NCBI GenBank assembly: GCA_903922535.1 | Contig: CAIXUF010000587.1 | Location: 1 to 12,310 of the forward strand | Length of the DNA: 12,310 bases | DNA from: Candidatus Hydrogenedentota bacterium | GTDB lineage: Bacteria > Hydrogenedentota > Hydrogenedentia > Hydrogenedentiales > CAITNO01 | Direction of reading: 5' to 3' | In this document: piece by piece, positions 7,201 through 12,310 of the stretch | Position numbering within the stretch: the stretch's first letter is position 1 | Layout of the letters: every line of letters begins with the position of its first letter | Notes under the pieces: model-generated | Told to the model about the DNA's origin: nothing | Seen by the model: only the letters and a program-made list of their open reading frames with translations | Database searches by the model: none | Made by a program: the position numbers and the translations under genes

Positions 7201-7527
7201 GGAAGAGACATCAAGAGAGAATGGCGTGTAGCCCCCCTCATGCTCCCCGGCCAATCCCCCGTTCACCCACACCGTCGCGTGATAATTGACCGCGTCGAAG
7301 TGGAGCGCGGCACGCCGGTCCTGCCAGGACGCATCGAGGGAGAACTGGTGGAAGTACCAGGCCACCCCGTCATAGTCCGGAAGCCAAAGGTCCCATGCCG
7401 ACGGCACGCGGACGATGACGCCCCCGTTGTGGTCCGGCGCGTCAAACCAGCGTTTCTTCTGGCCGACATCGTCGGGATCGGTCACCAGGGTCCATTCACC
7501 GTCGAGGATTAAACTGTTGCGAAGCAT
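4252..7527 (-). CDS. Large family 2 glycoside hydrolase with C-terminal extra modules
   Basis: The product is 1091 residues from ATG 7525-7527; AAGGAG (7539-7544) lies 11 nt upstream, slightly far. Residues 1-165 form the jelly-roll sugar-binding domain (WVNG, GYTPFSLDVSSL, WSFAGIWGGVRLE) and about 165-260 the Ig-like domain. From about 260 to 590 comes the TIM barrel. DRNHPSVVIWGMLNE matches the GH2 signature and places the acid/base at E375; VSEFGFGG places the nucleophile at E467. The SEFG form is more like mannosidase or glucuronidase relatives than LacZ, but substrate cannot be read. Residues about 595-690 look like another Ig-like domain. Residues about 690-895 resemble a GATase-like fold (YGAGRIVFTHMRILENLG). 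Residues about 920-1085 resemble a carbohydrate-binding sandwich (WMVIGEFPNWD, KVWFNGTLIFE, GKNTLLVK). No signal peptide is seen, so it probably acts in the cytoplasm on imported oligosaccharides. Confidence 0.93.
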   Translation of the reverse strand: MLRNSLILDGEWTLVTDPDDVGQKKRWFDAPDHNGGVIVRVPSAWDLWLPDYDGVAWYFHQFSLDASWQDRRAALHFDAVNYHATVWVNGGLAGEHEGGYTPFSLDVSSLIRDGGNFVAVRVVDPKHPDGFGEFHPKELPVSKETGYWSFAGIWGGVRLESTPVEYLSDLFVKPDINRERIVVDVTAAGGANRRVRLSVPGTPFSVEGEPGALKLDVPGCKTWSPDKPRMHTLRADLLDESGVIDTLSVRFGLREFTVKDNRFHLNGRPTFIKGVLHQPDYARSLCAPESADLARREIMLAREAGFNMMRLHIKPAPPVTLDLADELGMLLYEEPSIGWIKNSAHMRRRCEASVREMILRDRNHPSVVIWGMLNEGGNADYVTRGGAQTIKDDLCKLARSLDPTRVVIDDSAGVNATREPSRYIKPHSDQFVEFDDLHIYQRAPVDLDIENYYRQNGEPDMLVTVSEFGFGGSENLPEVIAQYGDHPEAFKDARFLQGLLEAMSGGFAERGLDRIFGDYSGLARAMQELQCDAARLQIDAMRANPKIAGYCYTQFADAGHEFCAGMVDRWRRPKPALAALAEAQRAVRPIIQIPETNLLPRQEVPVTVLLANEDRLEGFGEISLQLTGPTGQVLWKKKRTIPKIPKHGRELWEGAIAASGSCGPHKFTVRLIKDGCIAASADADLYVVAPPETKDIDIHVIDPFGEWTDRCRRYARPGTPLAPLHIIPPLANTIRAYPENDLGQVFAQVRGGAVALFFGPPEDWNDLAERLGEQLSATPKDSVGCFLPVVHYAKVHPVFEGLPSRCLMRQPYRNVVPGRTFAETGEEDICGSLDTMPAASSNYMAGDSTWWGTDVLVRRYGAGRIVFTHMRILENLGRDPVADRLFVNLLTHFGRRSVPPEMLLAPDARAVEWLRGERNQQVRRWMVIGEFPNWDKCSGHNQAYPPEQAVDFEATYPGWYKAVRWQRWFSRAQDKHVIDLQAAFSPVFEYYPKFDRAVGYAYAEFSAERRQEIKVHLGLQDATKVWFNGTLIFETENQVPHDQFEEESVDAVTRQGKNTLLVKCSKIPGPFKFSLDLVSNTRAPIAIKWWR

Positions 7528-7589
7528 GGCCGCAGCCGCTCCTTATGTTGGGTGCCAGGCAGGGTCCGCGCCTCTGGACGCGGGCGCAT

Positions 7590-7619
7590 AGTGTAATGTC
7601 CGCGGTCCGGCGCGATCAA
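7590..7619 (-). promoter_or_regulatory. Candidate promoter of the glycoside hydrolase gene
   Basis: On the minus strand TTGATC (7619-7614) and TACACT (7595-7590) are spaced 18 bases, a fair sigma70 match. Transcription would start near 7583, giving a leader of about 55 nt that contains the Shine-Dalgarno. It is embedded in the inverted repeat 7593-7631. Confidence 0.5.
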
Positions 7620-7631
7620 ACCGCGCATTAC
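7593..7631. promoter_or_regulatory. Operator-like inverted repeat over the glycoside hydrolase promoter
   Basis: GTAATG-TC-CGCGGT (7593-7606) and ACCGCGCATTAC (7620-7631) are reverse complements over 12 bases, apart from the TC insertion in the first arm. The 13-base spacer holds most of the -35 box, and one arm overlaps the -10 box. A dimeric repressor bound here would block RNA polymerase, so sugar-controlled expression of the glycoside hydrolase is a reasonable inference. No regulator gene is in the window. Confidence 0.5.
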
Positions 7632-7747
7632 GGCCCACCGGGGGGGCGACCGGTCCCGCGGCGCTTTCCACTGGGGAATCTGAATGGGACGTGGAACAAA
7701 TCAGGCGGTCCGTGCCACAATGAAGGGAAAAAGGGGGGATCCGACGG

Positions 7748-7766
7748 CTTTGCAATTCCTGCAAAG
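7748..7766. promoter_or_regulatory. Perfect dyad CTTTGCA-N5-TGCAAAG upstream of the efflux operon
   Basis: CTTTGCA (7748-7754) and TGCAAAG (7760-7766) are exact complements around a five-base centre. They lie about 100 bases upstream of the membrane fusion gene and just upstream of its candidate promoter. The size and symmetry suit a TetR- or LacI-type operator, which would be usual for an RND pump. It could also form a seven-pair RNA hairpin if transcribed. The rest of 7528-7868 holds another loose repeat, TTCCAC/GTGGAA (7666-7671 with 7691-7696), and no gene. Confidence 0.45.
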
Positions 7767-7793
7767 GAAGCGCATCATGCGGAGGCGAACGCC

Positions 7794-7823
7794 TTAAACT
7801 TTGGAATAGCGGACAATTATGAA
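7794..7823 (+). promoter_or_regulatory. Weak candidate promoter of the efflux operon
   Basis: TTAAAC (7794-7799) and TATGAA (7818-7823) are 18 bases apart in a locally AT-rich stretch just before the operon. The -10 match is partial. A start near 7830 would give a leader of about 40 nt. Confidence 0.3.
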
Positions 7824-7826
7824 TTT

Positions 7827-7845
7827 GTTCCGCCTCTGGTGGAAC
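7827..7845 (+). promoter_or_regulatory. Dyad/hairpin just before the efflux operon ribosome-binding site
   Basis: GTTCCGCC (7827-7834) pairs with GGTGGAAC (7838-7845) over eight pairs with one G:T and a three-base loop. It ends 8 bases before the AGGGAG Shine-Dalgarno (7854-7859). If the candidate promoter is right, it covers the transcription start and could be an operator. If transcription starts farther upstream, it would be a hairpin next to the ribosome-binding site. Confidence 0.4.
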
Positions 7846-7868
7846 TTGTCTTTAGGGAGATTTATGTA

Positions 7869-9449
7869 ATGACTGATGAAAAGCCCCTGCCCGCCCCGGC
7901 ATCACGGGGCGGCTGTTTCTGGCTGTTTGTTGTGTTTTGCCTGATCGTGGGCGGCGGTGGGTACGGCGTGCACCGGCTGTATCCCGACTTTCCCGGCGGG
8001 CTGTCTTCGGCACCCGCTGCCGGCGCGAAGCCCGGTGGGCCGGGCGGATTTACGGGGGCCCGCGCCGTGCCGGTGGTGATCGCCAAGGCAAAACGGGGTG
8101 ACCTGCCCATTTACCTGGACGCGCCGGGTACGGTCGTGGCGAGGAATATCGTGACCGTGCGGACGCGGGTGGACGGGCAAATCAACAAGGTGAATTATGA
8201 GGAGGGGCAGTTGGTCAAAGAGGGCGACCTGCTGGTCGAGATTGACCCCCGTCCCTTCCAGGTGCAATTGACGCAGGCGCAGGGGCAACTCGCCCGGGAC
8301 CAGGCTTCGGTGAAGAACGCGAAGCTGGATCTGGCGCGCTATCAGGCGGCGGGCAAGGGCGCGACGCAGCAGCAGGTGGACACGGCGGCGGCGGCGGTGG
8401 CGCAGTTCGAGGGGGCGGTGAAGACGGATCAGGGGCAAATCGACAGCGCGAAGCTGCAATTGACCTACTGCCAGGTCACGGCGCCCATCAGCGGCACCAT
8501 CGGCCTGCGCCTGGTGGATGCGGGCAACATCGTCCACGCCTCCGATGCCACCGGCCTTGCGGTCATTGCGCAAGTAGAGCCGATCACCGTCGTGTTCGGG
8601 CTGGCGGAGGATTTCCTGCCGCAGGTGATGAAGCCCTTCAGCGCCGGCGAGAAACTGACCGTTGAGGTGCGCAACCGGGACCGCACAACACTGCTGGCCA
8701 CGGGAACGCTGCTGGCGGTGGACAGCACGATCGACCTGGTAACGCTGACGGCGCGCTTCAAGGCCGTCTTTGACAACAAGGACCACGCGCTGTTCCCGAA
8801 CCAGGCCATCAACGTCCGGTTGCTCGTGGACACGAAGAAGGATGTCGTGCTGGTGCCCCCGTCAGCCGTGCAAACCAGCCCGCAGACGCCCTTTGTCTAT
8901 GTGGTGAATGAGGCGGAAAGCACGGTCGAGATGCGGCCGGTGACCGTCGGCCCCATCGAGGGCGATGTTGCCGCCATCCTGGACAAGCTTGAAGCGGGCG
9001 AGGTGGTGGTGATTGGCGGCGCGGACAAGCTAGAACCGGGCGCGAAGGTGGTGCTGCCCGGCGCGGAAGGAAAGCAGGGCGCGGGCGGGCCCGAAGGACA
9101 GGGTCGAAAGGGACGCGGCGAAGGGAAACCGGGGGGCGGCGCACCGGGCGCGGAAGGGGCCTCGGGCCGCCCGCACAAAGGAAGCGCCGAAGCCAAACCG
9201 GACGGCGGTGCCCCAGGCGCGGAAGGCGGCGCGGGCCATTGGCACAAGAAGAACGCCGAAGGGACAGCCGAAGGGGAACAGGCGTCCGAGGCATCAAAGG
9301 AACACCACCACAAAGCCCGTGCTGAAGGTGAAGCGGAGAATGCACCGACGCCTGAGGCGTCTTCCGAACACGGACAGGCGCCCGGCGCCGAAAGCAAGCC
9401 GGAACAGGGTGCCGCACCGGAGAAGCCCGCGGGACAGGACAAGCAATGA
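7869..9449 (+). CDS. RND efflux membrane fusion protein (MdtA/AcrA type) with long tail
   Basis: The product is 526 residues from ATG 7869, 9 nt after AGGGAG. A nearby ATG at 7864 is followed directly by TAA. One membrane span ([19 protein letters not shown], about 16-34) anchors it in the inner membrane. The adaptor follows: an edge strand [23 protein letters not shown] (67-89), first lipoyl half ([20 protein letters not shown], 101-120), helical hairpin (about 130-195), second lipoyl half ([12 protein letters not shown], 201-212), beta barrel (about 215-320) and membrane-proximal domain to about 398. It joins the inner-membrane pump to an outer-membrane channel. Residues 399-526 are extra compared with MdtA: Gly/Ala/Glu-rich with scattered His and an internal 23-residue repeat. 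The hairpin tip is shortened and lacks the usual Leu and Ser of the channel-contact motif. Its stop overlaps the pump start by ATGA. Confidence 0.93.
   Translation: MTDEKPLPAPASRGGCFWLFVVFCLIVGGGGYGVHRLYPDFPGGLSSAPAAGAKPGGPGGFTGARAVPVVIAKAKRGDLPIYLDAPGTVVARNIVTVRTRVDGQINKVNYEEGQLVKEGDLLVEIDPRPFQVQLTQAQGQLARDQASVKNAKLDLARYQAAGKGATQQQVDTAAAAVAQFEGAVKTDQGQIDSAKLQLTYCQVTAPISGTIGLRLVDAGNIVHASDATGLAVIAQVEPITVVFGLAEDFLPQVMKPFSAGEKLTVEVRNRDRTTLLATGTLLAVDSTIDLVTLTARFKAVFDNKDHALFPNQAINVRLLVDTKKDVVLVPPSAVQTSPQTPFVYVVNEAESTVEMRPVTVGPIEGDVAAILDKLEAGEVVVIGGADKLEPGAKVVLPGAEGKQGAGGPEGQGRKGRGEGKPGGGAPGAEGASGRPHKGSAEAKPDGGAPGAEGGAGHWHKKNAEGTAEGEQASEASKEHHHKARAEGEAENAPTPEASSEHGQAPGAESKPEQGAAPEKPAGQDKQ
9126..9263 (+). 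repeat. Two tandem 69-bp repeats in the membrane fusion protein tail
   Basis: Residues 420-442 and 443-465 align without gaps. Both begin KP, share GGAPGAEG and have a G-x-x-HK or G-x-W-HKK stretch before an AE pair. The period is 23 codons. The copies have diverged clearly at the DNA level, so the duplication is not recent. The pattern suggests that the tail grew by duplication. Confidence 0.7.
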
Positions 9450-12310
9450 GCCCCTCCCGGCCATTTATTCTGCGGCCGGTGGCGACGTCGCTGCTGATGG
9501 TCGCCACCCTTCTCGTCGGCCTGGTGGCCTACAAGCAGTTGCCGGTCTCCGCGCTGCCGCAGGTGGACTACCCGACGATCCAGATCGTGACGTTCTACCC
9601 CGGCGCAAGCCACGATGTCATGGCCTCGTCGGTGACGGCCCCGCTGGAGAAGCAGTTCGGCCAGTTGCCCGGCCTGACGCAGATGACCTCGACCAGTTCG
9701 GACGGCAGCTCGATCATCACGCTCCAGTTCTCGCTCGAACTGAACATTGACGTGGCCGAGCAGCAGGTGCAGGCGGCCATCAACGCGTCGGCCACCTACC
9801 TGCCGCAGGGCCTGCCCAATCCGCCGGTGTACAGCAAGGTCAACCCGGCAGACGCGCCCATTCTCACGCTCGCGCTGACCTCCGACCAACTGCCCCTGTC
9901 CAAGGTGGAGGACATGGCGGACACGCGGCTGGCGCAGAAGATATCCCAGTTGCCCGGCGTGGGTCTGGTCAGCATCAGCGGCGGGCAGAAGCCGGCCGTG
10001 CGCATCCGCGTCAACCCGACCGTGCTCGCGTCGCTGGGGCTGAACGCGGAGGACCTGCGCACGACGATTGCCCAGGCGAACGTCAACCAGGCCAAGGGCA
10101 GTTTCGACGGCCCCCACCAGGCGGCGACCATCGGCGCCAACGACCAGCTTCTCACCAGCGGGGATTACAAGCCGCTGATCATCGCCTACAACCCCGCCAC
10201 CGGCACGCCGGTGCGCCTGACCGACGTTGCGGACGTGATTGACGATGTCGAGAACGTTTACCAGGCCGCCTGGAAGAACGCCGAGCCCGCCGTGATCATG
10301 AACATTCAGCGGCAGCCCGGCGCCAACATCATCGAGGTGGTGGACCGCGTCAAACGGCTTCTGCCGCAGCTTCAGAGTTCGATGCCGCCCGCCGTCAAGA
10401 TCTCCGTCCTGACCGACCGCACCACGACGATCCGCGCGTCGGTGGACGACGTGAAGAAAGAGCTTGGCCTGACCATCTTCCTGGTCGTGCTGGTCATCTT
10501 CCTGTTCCTGCGCAATTTCGCCGCAACGATTATCCCGAGCGTGGCGGTGCCGCTCTCACTGGTGGGCACCTTCGGCGTGATGTACCTGCTGGGCTACAGT
10601 CTGAACAACCTGTCGCTGATGGCGCTGACCATCTCGACCGGTTTCGTCGTGGACGATGCCATCGTCATGATCGAAAACATCATCCGGTACCTGGAGGAGG
10701 GCGACACGCCGCTGGAGGCGGCCCTCAAGGGGTCGGGACAGATCGGCTTTACCATTGTATCGTTGAGCGTGTCGCTGATCGCGGCGCTGATCCCGCTGCT
10801 GTTCATGGGCGACATCGTCGGGCGGCTGTTCCGCGAGTTCGCAGTGACGCTGAGCGTCACGATTGTCGTGTCCGCGTTCGTGTCGCTGACGCTTACGCCC
10901 ATGATGTGCGCGCTGCTGCTGCGCCACAAGCCGGAGAGCCAGCAGGGGGCGCTCTTCCGCGCCTCCGAAAAGGTCTGGCAGGGGATCATCGGATTCTACG
11001 CGCTGACGCTTCGCTTCGTGCTCCGGCACCGCCTCGCCACGCTGATGGTCGCCTTCGGAACGCTGGTGCTCACCGGCTGGCTGTACATCGAGGTGCCCAA
11101 GGGCTTCTTCCCGGTTCAGGACACGGGCGTAATCCTCGGCATCTCCGAGGCGCCGCAGGACATTTCCTTCACGGCCATGGCGGAACGGCAGCGCAAGCTG
11201 TCGGACATCATTCTCAAAGACCCGGCCGTGGAGAGCCTGTCCTCGTTCATCGGCATTGACGGAACGAACACGACACTGAACAGCGGGCGCGTCCAGATTA
11301 ATCTGAAGCCGCTCGAAGATCGAAAGATCAACGCCCTGGAGGTGGTCCGCCGTCTCCAGCCCGAATTGGAGGCGGTCGCCGGCATCACCCTGTTCATGCA
11401 GCCCGTGCAGGACCTCACCGTGGAGGACCGCGTGAGCCGGACGCAGTTCCAGTACACGCTGGAAAGCCCCAATCCGGGCGAACTGACCACGTGGGTGCCG
11501 CAGTTCATGGACAAGCTGAAGGCGCTGCCCGAATTGTGCGACGTGGCGAGCGACCAGCAGAACGAGGGCAAACAGGCCTTCCTGGAAATTGACCGCGACA
11601 CGGCCTCGCGCCTGGGCATTACGCCGCAGATGATCGACGACGCGCTCTATGACGCCTTCGGCCAGCGTCAAATCTCGACCATGTTCACGCAGCTCAACCA
11701 GTATCACGTGGTCATGGAGCTGCAGCCCGAGTTTCAGCGGAAGCCGAAGAATCTGAACGACATCTACATCCGCGCGGCCAATGGCGGGAAGATTCCGCTG
11801 AACGGCCTCACGCGCGTCCGCGAGTCCTCGGCGCCGCTGACGATCAACCACCAGGGCCAGTTCCCCGTGGTCACGATTTCCTTCAATCTCGCGCCCGGCG
11901 TTTCGCTTGGCCAGGCCGTTGCCGCCATCAACAAGGTCCGGGCCGAGCTGGACATGCCGGAAAGCGTTCAGACGCAGTACCAGGGCACGGCGCGCGCGTT
12001 CCAGGCGTCGCTGGTCAACGAGCCGCTGCTCATTCTGGCGGCGCTGATAACGGTCTACATCGTGCTGGGCATCCTGTACGAAAGTTACATCCATCCCATA
12101 ACGATCCTGTCCACGCTGCCGTCGGCGGGCGTGGGCGCGCTGCTGGCACTGATGATGTGCAAGACCGACTTCAGCGTCATCGCGCTCATCGGCATCATCC
12201 TGCTCATCGGCATCGTGAAGAAGAACGGCATCATGATGGTGGACTTCGCGCTCGACGCGGAGCGCCGGGAGGGCAAGCCGCCCTTGGAGGCGATCTATCA
12301 GGCCTGCCTG
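9446..12310 (+). CDS. RND multidrug efflux pump, MdtB/MdtC-like (3' end outside window)
   Basis: The frame is open from ATG 9446 through the window edge: 955 codons of an expected 1020-1050. AGGA (9436-9439) lies 6 nt upstream inside the previous gene, and the ATGA overlap couples the two. The start [42 protein letters not shown] is typical of the HAE1 branch (first helix about 10-30). The porter domain follows, then helices 2-6 from about residue 340 with the proton-relay pair D403-D404 in [14 protein letters not shown] second periplasmic half precedes helices near the end, where K926 in [13 protein letters not shown] matches the relay lysine of AcrB. It works as an inner-membrane trimer exporting amphiphilic compounds by proton antiport. 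MdtB/C resemblance ([20 protein letters not shown]) is from memory. Whether a second pump gene or a channel follows is not visible. Confidence 0.95.
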   Translation, partial: MSPSRPFILRPVATSLLMVATLLVGLVAYKQLPVSALPQVDYPTIQIVTFYPGASHDVMASSVTAPLEKQFGQLPGLTQMTSTSSDGSSIITLQFSLELNIDVAEQQVQAAINASATYLPQGLPNPPVYSKVNPADAPILTLALTSDQLPLSKVEDMADTRLAQKISQLPGVGLVSISGGQKPAVRIRVNPTVLASLGLNAEDLRTTIAQANVNQAKGSFDGPHQAATIGANDQLLTSGDYKPLIIAYNPATGTPVRLTDVADVIDDVENVYQAAWKNAEPAVIMNIQRQPGANIIEVVDRVKRLLPQLQSSMPPAVKISVLTDRTTTIRASVDDVKKELGLTIFLVVLVIFLFLRNFAATIIPSVAVPLSLVGTFGVMYLLGYSLNNLSLMALTISTGFVVDDAIVMIENIIRYLEEGDTPLEAALKGSGQIGFTIVSLSVSLIAALIPLLFMGDIVGRLFREFAVTLSVTIVVSAFVSLTLTPMMCALLLRHKPESQQGALFRASEKVWQGIIGFYALTLRFVLRHRLATLMVAFGTLVLTGWLYIEVPKGFFPVQDTGVILGISEAPQDISFTAMAERQRKLSDIILKDPAVESLSSFIGIDGTNTTLNSGRVQINLKPLEDRKINALEVVRRLQPELEAVAGITLFMQPVQDLTVEDRVSRTQFQYTLESPNPGELTTWVPQFMDKLKALPELCDVASDQQNEGKQAFLEIDRDTASRLGITPQMIDDALYDAFGQRQISTMFTQLNQYHVVMELQPEFQRKPKNLNDIYIRAANGGKIPLNGLTRVRESSAPLTINHQGQFPVVTISFNLAPGVSLGQAVAAINKVRAELDMPESVQTQYQGTARAFQASLVNEPLLILAALITVYIVLGILYESYIHPITILSTLPSAGVGALLALMMCKTDFSVIALIGIILLIGIVKKNGIMMVDFALDAERREGKPPLEAIYQACL

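Noticed and set aside
5140..7512. 790-codon plus-strand open frame opposite the glycoside hydrolase
   Set aside because: The opposite strand carries a complete GH2 protein with catalytic motifs. Long antisense frames are expected where GC-biased third positions suppress stops. The antisense product is rich in Arg, Val, His and Gly with no recognisable domain.
7545..7868. N-terminal extension of the membrane fusion protein to 7545
   Set aside because: The extension would cross the divergent promoter and all three dyads, has no family similarity, and the start at 7869 has a good ribosome-binding site followed by the expected membrane anchor.
8897..10117. 406-codon minus-strand frame across the adaptor-pump junction
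   Set aside because: It spans two real plus-strand genes and its Pro/Ser/Ala-rich part is the complement of the low-complexity adaptor tail.
10556..12094. 512-codon minus-strand open frame opposite the RND pump
   Set aside because: It is a shadow of the pump gene. The Arg/Gln/His-rich product has no motif, while the sense strand has the full proton-relay residues.

Overview
The window looks like chromosomal DNA of a GC-rich Gram-negative bacterium. It holds a proton-driven RND efflux operon, a type that spans a double membrane, alongside sigma70-like promoters and a tRNA-Ala with encoded CCA. The large glycoside hydrolase and the form of the metallophosphoesterase recall lineages such as Hydrogenedentes, Planctomycetes or other PVC-like bacteria. 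That placement is a guess from gene style, because no taxonomic marker is present.

Layout. (1) 1-290: a possible 3' end of an upstream gene, then a very good promoter and tRNA-Ala(GGC). (2) 291-2009: an accessory-looking stretch of very small genes with long gaps. It holds a coupled plus-strand pair (a 70-residue membrane protein and a DUF2335-like membrane protein), a 26-residue single-span hydrophobic peptide on the minus strand, and an AT-richer 65-residue minus-strand gene with its own promoter. (3) 2069-2943: a minus-strand YbaK/EbsC-like tRNA deacylase followed by about 340 nt of hairpin-rich trailer ending in an intrinsic terminator. (4) 3184-4143: a plus-strand metallophosphoesterase. 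(5) 4252-7527: a convergent 1091-residue family 2 glycoside hydrolase with extra C-terminal modules. (6) 7528-7868: a divergent regulatory region with three dyad-symmetric elements. (7) 7869 to the end: an RND efflux operon made of a membrane fusion protein with an unusual Gly/Ala/Glu/His-rich tail, then an MdtB/MdtC-like pump that runs off the window.

How the parts relate. The two RND genes overlap by ATGA and form one export machine. The outer-membrane channel is not in view and may lie downstream or elsewhere. The glycoside hydrolase is transcribed away from the pump operon, and the dyads between them are candidate sites for separate regulators. The small genes in 556-2009 have no visible functional link to the rest.

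No defence system, CRISPR array, transposase or integrase is visible. The most intriguing unexplained signals are the multi-hairpin RNA region at 2078-2413, the operator-like inverted repeat over the glycoside hydrolase promoter, the repeat-bearing tail and altered hairpin tip of the membrane fusion protein, and the tiny membrane peptide at 1380-1460.
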